From positions 1 through 48,636 of the forward strand of contig NZ_JQEY01000021.1 in NCBI RefSeq assembly GCF_000743715.1: a stretch of 48,636 nucleotides of DNA, in the 5' to 3' direction. The number at the start of each line of letters is the position of its first letter. Within the stretch, counting starts at the first letter, position 1. Below, one piece after another: positions 23,805 through 37,328 of this stretch. Both the position numbers and the translations under genes were made by a program. Source of the DNA: Palleronia rufa. Its GTDB lineage: Bacteria; Pseudomonadota; Alphaproteobacteria; Rhodobacterales; Rhodobacteraceae. A model generated the notes under the pieces. That model was given only the letters and a program-made list of their open reading frames with translations. It was not told where the DNA came from and made no database searches.

Positions 23805-24257
23805 ATGTCCGATCTGAAGAGTGCCGACATCGAGCTGATCCAGCGGCTGATCCCCCATCGCTACCCGTTCCTGCTGGTGGACCGTGTGCGGGACATCGAC
23901 GGGTCGAAATCCGCCGTCGGCATCAAGAACGTCACCTTCAACGAGCCGCATTTCATGGGCCATTTCCCGGGCATGCCGATCATGCCCGGCGTCACCATCG
24001 TCGAGGCGATGGCGCAGACGGCGGCAGTGATGGTGGGCGTGGCGGAGGATCTGGCCGACACCAATACACTGGTTTATTTCATGGGCATCGACCGAGCTAG
24101 GTTCCGCCGCAAGGTCGTCCCCGGCGATGTGCTGGAGATGAAGATCACGACCAGGCGCGGCGGCGGCAAGGTGTGGAAATTCGAAGGCCGCGCCGAGGTC
24201 GCGGGAGAGCTGGCCTGCGAGGCCGAGTTCACCGCGATGATGGACCGGCCCAAGTGA
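23805..24257 (+). CDS. fabZ: 3-hydroxyacyl-ACP dehydratase FabZ
   Basis: This 150-residue hot-dog-fold enzyme removes water from 3-hydroxyacyl-ACP in fatty acid elongation. It competes with LpxA for the same hydroxyacyl-ACP pool, which explains their pairing. The signature [15 protein letters not shown] (49-63) holds catalytic His53, and Glu67 lies in IVEAMAQ. I chose the ATG at 23805 because it gives the family N-terminus ([14 protein letters not shown]). The frame itself is open much further upstream. The stop overlaps the lpxA start as GTGA. Confidence 0.96.
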   Translation: MSDLKSADIELIQRLIPHRYPFLLVDRVRDIDGSKSAVGIKNVTFNEPHFMGHFPGMPIMPGVTIVEAMAQTAAVMVGVAEDLADTNTLVYFMGIDRARFRRKVVPGDVLEMKITTRRGGGKVWKFEGRAEVAGELACEAEFTAMMDRPK

Positions 24258-25048
24258 CGGTCCACGCCGATGCGCGGATCCATCCCATGGCGGTGGTCGA
24301 GGACGGCGCGGAGATCGGCGCGGGCACGGTGGTCGGCCCGTTCTGTATCGTCGGCCCGCAGGTGCGCCTGGCCGCCGGCGTCACGGTCAAGAGCCACGCG
24401 GTCATCAGCGGAGAGACCACCGTCGGAGAGGGGACGACGGTCTTTCCCTTCGCGGTGCTGGGCGAGGTGCCGCAGGACCTGAAATTCTCCGGCGAGCGGA
24501 CCCGGCTGGAGATCGGCGCGCGTTGCCGCATCCGTGAGCATGTCACCATGAACCCGGGCACCCGCGGCGGCGGCGGCGTGACCCGCATCGGCGACGATGG
24601 CCTGTTCATGGCCGGCAGTCACGTGGCCCATGACTGCCTCATCGGCAACCGGGTCATCATGGTGAACAACGCCGCGCTCGCCGGGCACTGCCATGTGGGC
24701 GACGGAGCGATCATCGGCGGGCTGTCGGGGGTGCACCAGTGGGTGCGGATCGGGGAGGGCGCGATCATCGGCGCGGTCACCATGGTAACCGCCGACGTGA
24801 TCCCGCACGCGCTGGTGCAGGGGCCTCGGGGCCATCTGGACGGGTTGAATCTGGTGGGGCTCAAGCGCGCGGGCGTCGCGCGCTCGGACATCACCGCGTT
24901 GCGGGCCGCCCTGCAGATGCTGCGGCAGGGAGAGGGGGCCTTTCAGGACCGCGCGCGGCGTCTGGGCGAAGAGACCGACAGCGACTATGTACGCTCCATC
25001 GTCGCGTTCGTCCTGGCCGACAGCGACCGCGGGTTCCTGACCCCGTGA
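24254..25048 (+). CDS. lpxA: UDP-N-acetylglucosamine acyltransferase LpxA
   Basis: This 264-residue left-handed beta-helix enzyme puts the first hydroxyacyl chain on UDP-GlcNAc, the first step of lipid A synthesis. Hexapeptide repeats run through residues 1-185 ([26 protein letters not shown] and similar). The catalytic His126 is in GSHVAHDC, matching His125 of E. coli. A helical C-terminal domain follows. The start is a GTG overlapping the fabZ stop (GTGA); no ATG fits the conserved N-terminus. Confidence 0.95.
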   Translation: MTVHADARIHPMAVVEDGAEIGAGTVVGPFCIVGPQVRLAAGVTVKSHAVISGETTVGEGTTVFPFAVLGEVPQDLKFSGERTRLEIGARCRIREHVTMNPGTRGGGGVTRIGDDGLFMAGSHVAHDCLIGNRVIMVNNAALAGHCHVGDGAIIGGLSGVHQWVRIGEGAIIGAVTMVTADVIPHALVQGPRGHLDGLNLVGLKRAGVARSDITALRAALQMLRQGEGAFQDRARRLGEETDSDYVRSIVAFVLADSDRGFLTP

Positions 25049-25857
25049 ACGGGCTGTGCCTGATCGCGGGGCAGGGGCGTCTGCCCGAAATCCTGGCGGC
25101 GGCGCATCCCGGAACCCACATCGCGGCAATGGACGGGTACTTTCCCGACGTTCTGGCCGTGCGAACGGCTTTCCGGATCGAGGCGTTGGGCAGTTTTCTG
25201 GCGGGGCTGCGGGCAGAGGGCGTGACGCGGCTGTGTCTTGCGGGTGCCATTCGCAGGCCCGCGATCGACCCGGCAAGGATCGATGCCGCCACGGCGCCCC
25301 TGGTGCCGCGGCTGATGCAGGCCTTGAAACGGGGCGACGACGGCGCTCTGCGGGTCGTTCTGGAGATCGTCGAAGAGGCCGGCTTCGCCGTTCTGGCGCC
25401 GCAGGATCTGCTGCCCGAACTTCTGCCGCCGGCCGGCGCTCTCGCGGGGCCGGCCCCCTCGGCGCGTCTGCAGGAGGACGCGCGCCATGCGCGGGAGGTT
25501 CTGCGCACGACCGGGCCGGCCGACATTGGTCAGGGCTGCGTGGTCGCGGCCGGGCAGGTGCTGGCCATGGAGGCATTGCCGGGGACGGACTGGATGCTGG
25601 CCAGCATGGCCGCGGCGCGGGGGCGGGGTCCGCTTGCGGCGGACCTGCCGTCCGGCGGCGTCTTTGCCAAGGCGCCGAAACCAAGCCAGGACCGCCGCGT
25701 GGATCTGCCGGCCATCGGTCCGGAGACCGTGGCGGGCGCGGTGCGGGCCGGGCTGGACGGAATCGTGCTTGAGGCGGGCGGGGTTCTCGTGCTCGACCGT
25801 GACGTATGCCGCGCGGCCGCCGACGCGGCGGGTCTGGCCCTATGGGCCGCGCCGTGA
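25045..25857 (+). CDS. lpxI: UDP-2,3-diacylglucosamine pyrophosphatase LpxI
   Basis: This 270-residue enzyme releases UMP from UDP-2,3-diacylglucosamine to give lipid X. Alphaproteobacteria use it in place of the unrelated LpxH. The family features are the N-terminal GLCLIAGQGRLPEILA, LCLAGAIRRPAIDPARID, FAVLAPQDLLPELLPP and the C-terminal block LPAIGPETV...AGLDGIVLEAGGVLVLDR. The start is a GTG overlapping the lpxA stop (GTGA). It lies between lpxA and lpxB, the usual place. Confidence 0.93.
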   Translation: MNGLCLIAGQGRLPEILAAAHPGTHIAAMDGYFPDVLAVRTAFRIEALGSFLAGLRAEGVTRLCLAGAIRRPAIDPARIDAATAPLVPRLMQALKRGDDGALRVVLEIVEEAGFAVLAPQDLLPELLPPAGALAGPAPSARLQEDARHAREVLRTTGPADIGQGCVVAAGQVLAMEALPGTDWMLASMAAARGRGPLAADLPSGGVFAKAPKPSQDRRVDLPAIGPETVAGAVRAGLDGIVLEAGGVLVLDRDVCRAAADAAGLALWAAP

Positions 25858-27002
25858 AGGTGTTCGTGGTCGCCGGAGAACCCTCCGGGGACCGGCTGGG
25901 CGCTGCCTTGATGGGCGGGCTGGCCGAGCTCTGGCCGCAGGTCCGGTTCCACGGCGTGGGCGGCGCGCTCATGGAGGCGGCGGGCCTGACCAGCCTGTTC
26001 CCCATGCAGGAGCTGTCGGTCATGGGCATCACCGAGGTTCTGCCGCGTTACCCGGCTCTGCGGCGGCGCATGGTCCAAACCGCGGAGGCGGTGCTGGCAG
26101 GGTCGCCGGATGTGCTCATCACCATCGACAGTCCCGATTTCTGCCTCCGCGTGGCGGAACGCGTGCGCCGCCGCGCCCGGATCCGCACGGTGCATTACGT
26201 GGCCCCTTCGGTCTGGGCATGGCGGCCCGGCCGGGCGGCGCGCATGGCGCCCCATGTGGAACAGGTTCTGGCGCTGTTGCCGTTCGAGCCGCCCTATATG
26301 GAGGCGGCGGGGATGCGCTGCGACTTCGTGGGCCATCCGGTGGTGTCCGAGCGGCAGGCGGATGCGGTCGAGATCGCTTCCTTCCGCAACGCGCACGATC
26401 TGGGCGATGCGCCGCTGCTCCTGGTGCTGCCGGGCTCTCGCCGGTCCGAGCTGAACCGGCTCGCGCCGATCTTCGGCGCCGCGCTGCGGGATCTGTCGGC
26501 GCGCAGGCCCGACCTGCGCTTGGTTCTGCCCGTCGCCCCGGGGCTGGAGGCCGCGGCACGCACGCTGACCGCCGACTGGCCCCCGACGCTGCTGCTGGAG
26601 CGTCCCGCGCCGCAGGCGAAAGCCGCGGCTTTCGGTGCGGCTGATGCGGCGCTGGCAGCCTCCGGCACCGTGTCGCTGGAACTTGCCGCTGCCGGCACCC
26701 CCATGGTCGTGGCCTATGACATGAGCTGGATCAGCTGGCAGGTCATGTCGCGGATGGCGCTGATCGACACGGTGACTTTGGTCAACCTGGTGGATGGATC
26801 GCGCGCAGTCCCGGAATTCCTCGGCCCCGCTTGCCGTCCCGGACCCATCGCGGATGCGCTGCACGGCGTTCTGGGTGCGCCGGACGCACAGGCACCCGCG
26901 CTGGAACGGACCATGGCGGCACTGGGGCGGGATGGCGCGCGGCCGGGTGTCAGGGCGGCGCGCGCCGTTCTAGAGGGGTTGAATCTGGCCGGACCAGGTT
27001 GA
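25854..27002 (+). CDS. lpxB: Lipid-A-disaccharide synthase LpxB
   Basis: This 382-residue inner-membrane-associated glycosyltransferase (family GT19) joins lipid X and UDP-diacylglucosamine into the lipid A disaccharide. The signature [15 protein letters not shown] opens the protein. SPDVLITIDSPDF, PSVWAWRPGRA and PGSRRSE, and the C-terminal ASGTVSLELAAAGTPMVVAY and SWISW follow as in the family. The GTG at 25854 overlaps the lpxI stop (GTGA) like the two junctions before it. An ATG 12 bases upstream (25842) is an alternative. It is the last gene of the cluster. Confidence 0.95.
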   Translation: MKVFVVAGEPSGDRLGAALMGGLAELWPQVRFHGVGGALMEAAGLTSLFPMQELSVMGITEVLPRYPALRRRMVQTAEAVLAGSPDVLITIDSPDFCLRVAERVRRRARIRTVHYVAPSVWAWRPGRAARMAPHVEQVLALLPFEPPYMEAAGMRCDFVGHPVVSERQADAVEIASFRNAHDLGDAPLLLVLPGSRRSELNRLAPIFGAALRDLSARRPDLRLVLPVAPGLEAAARTLTADWPPTLLLERPAPQAKAAAFGAADAALAASGTVSLELAAAGTPMVVAYDMSWISWQVMSRMALIDTVTLVNLVDGSRAVPEFLGPACRPGPIADALHGVLGAPDAQAPALERTMAALGRDGARPGVRAARAVLEGLNLAGPG

Positions 27003-27170
27003 GTGCGTCGTTGCTGCCTGCCTGACCTTTTTGCCCGGCGTCCCATGCGGCCGGGTCCGGCGATCGCCGCGGGGGTCTGCCACGCCGGGCCCGGTCAAGA
27101 GACGGCGCAGAACCCTCTTCTTCGCGTGGGTCCGCGACCGTTCCGCGCCGCCGCAGTGGACCCTCCGACG

Positions 27171-28310
27171 TTAGCCTTTGTGGATCCAGCCGCCGCCGAA
27201 GACGCGGCTGCCCTCCGGCGCGTAGAACACGCAAGCCTGCCCGGCGGACACGCCGTCTTCGGCCACGATGAGCTCGACTTCCGCCTCTGTCTCCGACAGG
27301 GGCCGCACGATGGCGTCGCGCGGCGGCCGGGTCGAGCGGACCTTCACCCCCATGTGCCATTCGGGACGAGAGGTGAAGGGCGTGTCGCCCAGCCAGTTGA
27401 TCTCTCGCACCGGGACGGTCCGGGTGGACAGCAGAGCGCGCGGGCCGACGACCACCCGCCGGGTTTCCACGTCCAGCTTCACCACGTAGAGCGGATCGGA
27501 CAGCCCTCCGATCCCCAGTCCGCGGCGTTGGCCGACCGTGTAGTGGATCACCCCGCGGTGGCTGCCCAGGACACGGCCATCGACATGGACGATGTCGCCG
27601 GGATCGGCGGCGCCGGGGCGCAGTTTCTCGATCACAGCGGCGTAGTCGCCGTTCGGTACGAAGCAGATGTCCTGGCTGTCGGGCTTGTCGGCTACGCTCA
27701 GGCCATGCCGCGCGGCGAGGGTCCGGGTCTCGGCCTTGGTCGCCAGGCCGCCCAGGGGAAAGCGCAGGTAGTCGAGCTGTTCGGCCGTCGTCGAGAACAG
27801 GAAATAGCTCTGATCGCGGTCGGGATCGACGGCCCGGTGAAGTTCCGGACCGTGGGTGCCGATGTTGCGGCGGATATAATGACCCGTTGCCATGCAGTCG
27901 GCGTCGAGATCCTTCGCCGTCTCCAGCAGGTCCCGGAACTTCACCCTTTCGTTGCAGCGGATACAGGGCACCGGGGTCGCGCCGGCCAGATAGCTGTCCG
28001 CGAACTCGTCGATCACGGCCTGCTTGAAGGTATTTTCATAGTCGAGCACGTAGTGGGGAAAGCCCATCGCCTCGGCCACGCGGCGCGCGTCGTGAATGTC
28101 ACGGCCCGCGCAGCAGGCGCCTTTCTTGGCCAACGCGGCCCCGTGGTCGTAAAGCTGGAGCGTCACGCCCACGACGTCGTAGCCCTCTGCGGCAAGCTCT
28201 GCGGCCACGACGGAGCTGTCCACGCCGCCCGACATGGCCACCACCACCCGCGTCCTGGACGGGGGTTTGGCGAAGCCGAGCGAGTTCACGGGATGCGCGT
28301 CGAGCGCCAT
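27171..28310 (-). CDS. mnmA: tRNA-specific 2-thiouridylase MnmA
   Basis: This 379-residue enzyme thiolates U34 of tRNAs for Lys, Glu and Gln. The PP-loop AMSGGVDSS (near 25-33) binds ATP. Catalytic cysteines are in PVPCIRCN (about 115) and SQDICFVP (about 215). MATGHYIRR and the C-terminal beta-domain are normal. The N-terminal extension of about 20 residues before the PP-loop strand is longer than in E. coli but fits alphaproteobacterial copies. It is divergent from sciP, with 132 bases between starts. Confidence 0.96.
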   Translation of the reverse strand: MALDAHPVNSLGFAKPPSRTRVVVAMSGGVDSSVVAAELAAEGYDVVGVTLQLYDHGAALAKKGACCAGRDIHDARRVAEAMGFPHYVLDYENTFKQAVIDEFADSYLAGATPVPCIRCNERVKFRDLLETAKDLDADCMATGHYIRRNIGTHGPELHRAVDPDRDQSYFLFSTTAEQLDYLRFPLGGLATKAETRTLAARHGLSVADKPDSQDICFVPNGDYAAVIEKLRPGAADPGDIVHVDGRVLGSHRGVIHYTVGQRRGLGIGGLSDPLYVVKLDVETRRVVVGPRALLSTRTVPVREINWLGDTPFTSRPEWHMGVKVRSTRPPRDAIVRPLSETEAEVELIVAEDGVSAGQACVFYAPEGSRVFGGGWIHKG

Positions 28311-28442
28311 GGCAAAGATCCTTGAGGGCCGTTAAACGCCCGCAATATAGGAAAATCAGCGACATTCTCAAGACGTCGTTTCACCCCTCCTTAAGCGCGA
28401 CGGGGCATGGTGAAGAGAGTGAAAGGAATGGGGTGTAAGACA

Positions 28443-28721
28443 ATGTATCTGAAAAAAATCCAGGGCCCGCGCTCGGTCACTCTGCCGGGGGGGCAGATCA
28501 TGACCCGCGCCGACCTGCCCGACACGGGCACAACGCGGTGGGTGGCCAGCAGAAAGGCCGCTGTGGTTCGCGCAATTCGCGGCGGGCTGATCACACGCGA
28601 CGAAGCCAAGGAGATGTACACGCTTTCCGACGAGGAGCTGGAGAGCTGGACCTCCGCCGTGAGACGGCATGGCGAAACGGCGCTCAAGACCACGCGGCTT
28701 CAAAAGTATAGACAACTTTAG
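28443..28721 (+). CDS. sciP: CtrA inhibitor SciP (DUF1153)
   Basis: This is a 92-residue small helix-turn-helix protein. In Caulobacter SciP binds CtrA and blocks its recruitment of RNA polymerase, tuning cell-cycle and flagellar genes. The family sequence is clear: LKKIQGPRSVTLP, MTRADLP, RWVASRKAAVVRAIRGGLI, a middle helix with LSDEELESW, and the tail ALKTTRLQKYRQ. The frame can be extended to 28407, but the ATG at 28443 gives the usual start (MYLKKI); GGGGTG upstream is a modest ribosome site. It stands directly before ctrA, its target. Confidence 0.9.
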   Translation: MYLKKIQGPRSVTLPGGQIMTRADLPDTGTTRWVASRKAAVVRAIRGGLITRDEAKEMYTLSDEELESWTSAVRRHGETALKTTRLQKYRQL

Positions 28722-28758
28722 CGTGTTGCGCATAACTCGCTTCTGGAGGGCAAGGAAG

Positions 28759-28774
28759 GTAACCGCGGGTTAAC
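28759..28774 (+). promoter_or_regulatory. Predicted CtrA-binding site upstream of ctrA
   Basis: The known CtrA box is TTAA-N7-TTAA(C). Here GTAA (28759-28762), seven bases, then TTAAC (28770-28774) differ from it at one position only. It sits 48 bases before the ctrA ATG in the sciP-ctrA gap, where autoregulation by CtrA is expected. The box lies within a larger inverted repeat (GGTAACC...GGTTAACC). Confidence 0.6.
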
Positions 28775-28821
28775 CTTTCTCGCGCAAAGTGATTTTGAAC
28801 AAGTCATGAGTGGAGAGAGCG

Positions 28822-29541
<720 letters not shown>

Positions 29542-29562
29542 CCCCGGCTGGACGGGCCGGGG
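29542..29562 (+). terminator. Hairpin after ctrA, possible terminator
   Basis: CCCCGGC (29542-29548) pairs perfectly with GCCGGGG (29556-29562) around a 7-base loop, directly after the ctrA stop. There is no U tract, so it may be rho-assisted or only stabilise the 3' end. ligA starts 45 bases later. Confidence 0.45.
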
Positions 29563-29574
29563 CAGGGGCCCTAG

Positions 29575-33818
<4,244 letters not shown>

Positions 33819-33902
33819 ACATTCCAGATGTTCACAGAAAGTTCTTGCAAGATGGTGAATAAAGTGTGAACAAATGAGTAACGAAAGAGGATGGAGGATG
33901 CG

Positions 33903-34019
33903 ATGCGACAGCGGGTCAAGAAACACTTCGAACGATTCGACTGCTTGGCAGAGGATATCCTGGGATGTCTTGCGCTGACCGTGATCCTTGTCGGGTCCCT
34001 GTACCTGCCGCTTTTGTGA
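33903..34019 (+). CDS. 38-residue single-span membrane peptide, unknown function
   Basis: A perfect GGAGG (33893-33897) sits five bases before the ATG. The product has a basic, amphipathic start (RQRVKKHFERFD, residues 2-13) and a hydrophobic segment from about residue 19 to 38 (LGCLALTVILVGSLYLPLL) that ends the protein. It would be a small inner-membrane protein with the N-terminus inside. It begins 84 bases after recG, behind an AT-rich leader, and is followed by a strong intrinsic terminator at 34118, which supports real expression. An in-frame ATG at 33891 has its ribosome site too close. I do not recognise a family. Confidence 0.65.
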   Translation: MRQRVKKHFERFDCLAEDILGCLALTVILVGSLYLPLL

Positions 34020-34117
34020 CGATTTCTGCCTGCGCATGAGGGCCGTCCCGCCCGCCCGGCACCGCTGCGGCCCTCGGTCAGGATCTGCCTCGGTCCCGAT
34101 CGTCTCTGCGCCACTCC

Positions 34118-34154
34118 ACCGCCGCCATCCAGTCGGATGCGCGGCGGTTTTTTT
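34118..34154 (+). terminator. Strong intrinsic terminator after recG and the small peptide gene
   Basis: ACCGCCGC (34118-34125) pairs with GCGGCGGT (34141-34148), and inside it CATCC pairs with GGATG around an AGTC tetraloop. This gives a 13-bp stem with one bulged C. Seven consecutive T (34148-34154) follow. This is a textbook rho-independent terminator for rightward transcription, placed just before the convergent scaffold gene. Confidence 0.88.
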
Positions 34155-34161
34155 CGTCCGG

Positions 34162-34614
34162 TCAGGCGTGGGAACGCGCGTCCTCGGCCTGACGGAACGC
34201 CTCGTTCGCCGCGTCCAGCGCCAGCATGATGGAGGCATGGCGGTTCTTGTAGTCCCGCGCCGGCAGCAGCACTTCCAGCCCCTCGAAGGGGGCCGCGGGA
34301 ACCGGGCCGTCCGACTTCAGCATCGCGCGCAGCTCGTCTCTCGCCCGCTCCAGCTCGGCCCGGGTGCGGCCCAGGATCGCGCCGCCGACCACCGCGGCCG
34401 AGGCCTGTCCAAGCGCGCAGGCCTTCACGTCCTGTCCGAACCGCACCACGCGCCCGTCCTCCACATCGAGATCAACCGCGACGGTCGATCCGCACAGCGG
34501 CGAGCGCTTCTTGACGCTGGCCTGCGGATTTTCCAGTCGCTGCGCCAGCGGGATCGCCGCGGCGAGCTCCAGGATCCGCCCGGAGTAGAGCTTGATGAGG
34601 TCGCTGTCGGCCAT
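34162..34614 (-). CDS. NifU/SufU-like iron-sulphur cluster scaffold, ligand-poor variant
   Basis: This 150-residue NifU N-terminal-domain protein would be a cytoplasmic Fe-S assembly scaffold. Cys41 (PLCGST) and Cys66 (KACALG) stand where the first two ligands of SufU are. The usual Asp after the first Cys is Ser43, and the expected third Cys (near 128) is replaced in RHAS. Cluster or zinc binding is therefore doubtful or uses other residues. The frame runs far upstream, but the ATG at 34614 has AAGGAA in front and gives the normal length. It is divergent from hisI (72 bases between starts). The real role is open. Confidence 0.82.
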   Translation of the reverse strand: MADSDLIKLYSGRILELAAAIPLAQRLENPQASVKKRSPLCGSTVAVDLDVEDGRVVRFGQDVKACALGQASAAVVGGAILGRTRAELERARDELRAMLKSDGPVPAAPFEGLEVLLPARDYKNRHASIMLALDAANEAFRQAEDARSHA

Positions 34615-34686
34615 GACTTTTCCTTTGCGGTCGTTGCCCCTAGATAGGGCTGCCCGCCGCCGGCGCAAAGACCTCCGAAAGGCCCA

Positions 34687-35049
34687 ATGATGACGTTCGA
34701 TCCCGCGACGCTCAGATACGACCCGAACGGCCTGGTGCCCGCCATCGCCCAGGACCACGGGACGGCGGAGGTGCTCATGCTGGCCTGGATGACGCGCGAG
34801 GCGGTGGAGCGCACCCTCGCCACCGGTCGGGTGACCTACTGGAGCCGTTCGCGGCGGGCGTTCTGGGTCAAGGGAGAGACCAGCGGGCACCTGCAGCACC
34901 TTGTCGAGATGCGCGTCGACTGCGACCGGGATTGCCTGCTGCTCCTGGTCCGGCAGGAGGGACCGGCCTGCCACACGAACCGGCGGAGCTGTTTCTACAC
35001 CGCACTGAGGGACGGCGAAGAGGTCGAGATCATGGCCCCGGAGGGCTGA
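34687..35049 (+). CDS. hisI: Phosphoribosyl-AMP cyclohydrolase
   Basis: This 120-residue cytoplasmic enzyme opens the purine ring of phosphoribosyl-AMP in the third step of histidine synthesis. The metal-site segment VDCDRDCL holds Asp78, Cys79, Asp80 and Asp82, and Cys95 and Cys102 lie in GPACHTNRRSCF. These give the three-Cys zinc site plus the Asp magnesium site of the family. It is the stand-alone HisI form without HisE; no other his gene is nearby. The 3' end overlaps the convergent gluQ gene by 20 bases. Confidence 0.95.
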   Translation: MMTFDPATLRYDPNGLVPAIAQDHGTAEVLMLAWMTREAVERTLATGRVTYWSRSRRAFWVKGETSGHLQHLVEMRVDCDRDCLLLLVRQEGPACHTNRRSCFYTALRDGEEVEIMAPEG

Positions 35050-35869
35050 GGCCGACCAGGCGCCGCAGGTCGGCGGGGCTGACGCCTTCCGCCCTGTAGG
35101 CCGCGATGGCGCGGGCATCGTCGCGCTTGGCCAGGCGTTTCCCGGCATCGTCGCGGATCAGGCGATGGTGGTGATACGCCGGTGAGGAAAGGCCCAGAAG
35201 CCGCTGGAGGCAAACGTGAATCGGTGTCGCGTCGGCCAGGTCCGCCCCCCGGGTGACGCAGGTCACCCCCTGTGCGGCGTCGTCCACGGTGACCGACAGA
35301 TGATAGCTCGTGCCCATGTCGCGGCGGGCAAGGACGATGTCGCCGATGCCGTCGATCATCTCCTGCGCGCTGCGGGTCACCGTGCGGTGGCTGCCTGCGG
35401 TCTCCCGGTAGGCGATGTCCCCCGTCAGGGTCAGGGCGCGGTCCATGTGAAGGCGTATCGCGGCGCCGGAATCCCCATGGCCCGCGTGCTTGCAGGCGCC
35501 CGGATAGATGAGCCCGTCGGGACCGTGGGTCGCGCCCTCTTGCGGCGCCGATGCGGCTTCGGCGATGTCGCGCCGGGTACAGGTGCAGGCATAGGTCAGG
35601 CCCATATCGCGCAGGCGGGCAAGCGCGGCGCGATAGGCCGGCAGGCGTTCCGACTGGCGTATCACGGGACGCGGCCAGCCAAGGCCGAGCCAGGCCAGGT
35701 CGTCGAATATCGCCTGTTCCCAATGGGATCTGGCGCGGGATCGGTCGATATCCTCGATCCGCAGCAGAAAGGTGCCGCCGTTCCGCGCCATGTCATGGGC
35801 CACCATGGCCGAAAAGGCGTGCCCCAGGTGCAGCGGGCCTGTCGGCGACGGCGCGAAGCGGGTGATCAC
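35030..35869 (-). CDS. gluQ: Glutamyl-Q tRNA(Asp) synthetase
   Basis: This 279-residue GluRS paralogue lacks the anticodon-binding domain and attaches glutamate to queuosine in tRNA(Asp). The N-terminal [16 protein letters not shown] holds the HIGH-type motif. CTCTRRD, with further Cys, marks the zinc region, and the KMSKS counterpart is the degenerate KRLAKRD. The frame is open to 35896, but the GTG at 35869 overlaps the trmFO stop (GTGA) and gives the family start ([11 protein letters not shown]). Confidence 0.93.
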   Translation of the reverse strand: MITRFAPSPTGPLHLGHAFSAMVAHDMARNGGTFLLRIEDIDRSRARSHWEQAIFDDLAWLGLGWPRPVIRQSERLPAYRAALARLRDMGLTYACTCTRRDIAEAASAPQEGATHGPDGLIYPGACKHAGHGDSGAAIRLHMDRALTLTGDIAYRETAGSHRTVTRSAQEMIDGIGDIVLARRDMGTSYHLSVTVDDAAQGVTCVTRGADLADATPIHVCLQRLLGLSSPAYHHHRLIRDDAGKRLAKRDDARAIAAYRAEGVSPADLRRLVGLSPPGP

Positions 35870-37215
35870 GCCGGTTCGGACACCGGGGTGAGCCACGCCC
35901 GCCAGTCGGCCTTGGCGCGGTCGGTATAGGCCTTGTAGCGGGCGGGCCGGTTGCGGCGGCCGCCCTTCAGATCGACCGGCGGAAACAGTCCGAAATTCAC
36001 GTTCATGGGCTGGAACGTCCTGGCGTCGGCGCCGCCGGTGATGTGGGTGACCAGCGCGCCGGTGGCGGTGGTCGGCGGTACGGGCGGCAGGGCCGTGCCG
36101 CGGATCTCCGCGGCGGCGAGGCGGCCGGCGAGCAGACCCATGGCGGCGGATTCGACATAGCCCTCGACCCCGGTGATCTGGCCGGCGAAGCGGATGTTGG
36201 GCCGGGAGCGCAGGCGGAGATGCGCGTCCAGCAGCGTCGGCGCGTTCAGGAACGTGTTGCGGTGGATCCCGCCGAGCCGCGCGAAACGGGCATCTTGCAA
36301 GCCTGGAATCATGCGGAAAACATCGGTTTGCGCACCGTACTTCATCTTGGTCTGGAAGCCGACGATATTGTAGAGCGTGCCCAGCGCATTGTCGCGGCGC
36401 AGTTGCACGACGGCATGGGCCTTGACCTGCGGCTGGTGCGGATTGGTCAGGCCGACGGGTTTCATGGGTCCGTGGCGGAGGGTCTCGCGTCCGCGTTCGG
36501 CCATCACCTCTATGGGCAGGCAGCCGTCGAAGTAGGCGGCCGTTTCCCCTTGTTTGAATTCGGTTTTTTCGGCGGACAGGAGCGCGTCGACGAAGGCCTC
36601 GTACTGGTCGCGGTCCATGGGGCAGTTGATGTAGGCGGTGCGCTCTTCCTCTGTCGCGCCCTTGTCGTAGCGGGACTGCATCCAGGCCCGCGACATGTCG
36701 ATGGAATCGAAATGGACGATGGGCGCGATGGCGTCGAAGAAAGCGAGGCTGTCGGCGCCGGTCTCTGCGCGGATCGCCTCTGCCAGCGCGCCGGAGGTCA
36801 GGGGCCCGGTGGCGAAGATCCAGTGGCCGTCCTGCGGAAGATGCGTGATTTCAGAGCCTTCCACGGTGATCTTCGGGTGCGCACGGAGACGCTCTGTTAC
36901 CGCCCGTGCGAAGGCGTCGCGGTCCACGGCCAGCGCACCGCCGGCCGGCAGGCGGTGGCGGTCGGCCATGTCCATGATCAGCCCGCCGGCCTGGCGCATC
37001 TCCCAGTGCAGCAGGCCCACGGCGTTCTGCTCATGGTCGTCGGAGCGGAAGGAGTTCGAGCAGACCATCTCTGCCAGATCGCCGGTGCGGTGGGCGAAGG
37101 TGCCCACGGCGGGGCGCATCTCGTGGATCACCACGTCGAGGCCGAGACCCGCCGCCTGCCACGCGGCCTCTGACCCGGCCATGCCGCCGCCGACGATATG
37201 CAGTCGCTTGTCCAT
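35866..37215 (-). CDS. trmFO: Folate/FAD-dependent tRNA (uracil-54-C5)-methyltransferase TrmFO
   Basis: This 449-residue flavoprotein makes ribothymidine 54 in tRNAs using methylenetetrahydrofolate. FAD-binding GGGMAGSE is at 9-16. Cys52 (EMVCSNSF) and Cys198 (YINCPM) match the conserved cysteines of the family. [22 protein letters not shown] and the C-terminal NFGLFPP are typical. The ATG at 37215 has AAAGGA six bases upstream; a GTG one codon earlier is less likely. It is coupled to gluQ downstream (GTGA). Confidence 0.96.
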   Translation of the reverse strand: MDKRLHIVGGGMAGSEAAWQAAGLGLDVVIHEMRPAVGTFAHRTGDLAEMVCSNSFRSDDHEQNAVGLLHWEMRQAGGLIMDMADRHRLPAGGALAVDRDAFARAVTERLRAHPKITVEGSEITHLPQDGHWIFATGPLTSGALAEAIRAETGADSLAFFDAIAPIVHFDSIDMSRAWMQSRYDKGATEEERTAYINCPMDRDQYEAFVDALLSAEKTEFKQGETAAYFDGCLPIEVMAERGRETLRHGPMKPVGLTNPHQPQVKAHAVVQLRRDNALGTLYNIVGFQTKMKYGAQTDVFRMIPGLQDARFARLGGIHRNTFLNAPTLLDAHLRLRSRPNIRFAGQITGVEGYVESAAMGLLAGRLAAAEIRGTALPPVPPTTATGALVTHITGGADARTFQPMNVNFGLFPPVDLKGGRRNRPARYKAYTDRAKADWRAWLTPVSEPA

Positions 37216-37328
37216 CACGCGTCCTTTCAGAGCGGCCTTGTACGAAACAGGGTCCCGTCGCGTACGCCGCGAGTCATTCTATCGGCCGTTTCGAACGTCC
37301 TGCGTCCGTTTTCGGGCCATTTCGTCCG

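Noticed and set aside
24074-26032. 652-codon open frame on the minus strand
   Set aside because: It is Pro/Arg/Ala-rich and antisense to fabZ-lpxA-lpxI; no domain.
28332-28394. Second CtrA box in the mnmA-sciP gap
   Set aside because: Two TTAA half-sites occur (28332 and 28391), but they are about 60 bases apart instead of the required 11-base repeat.
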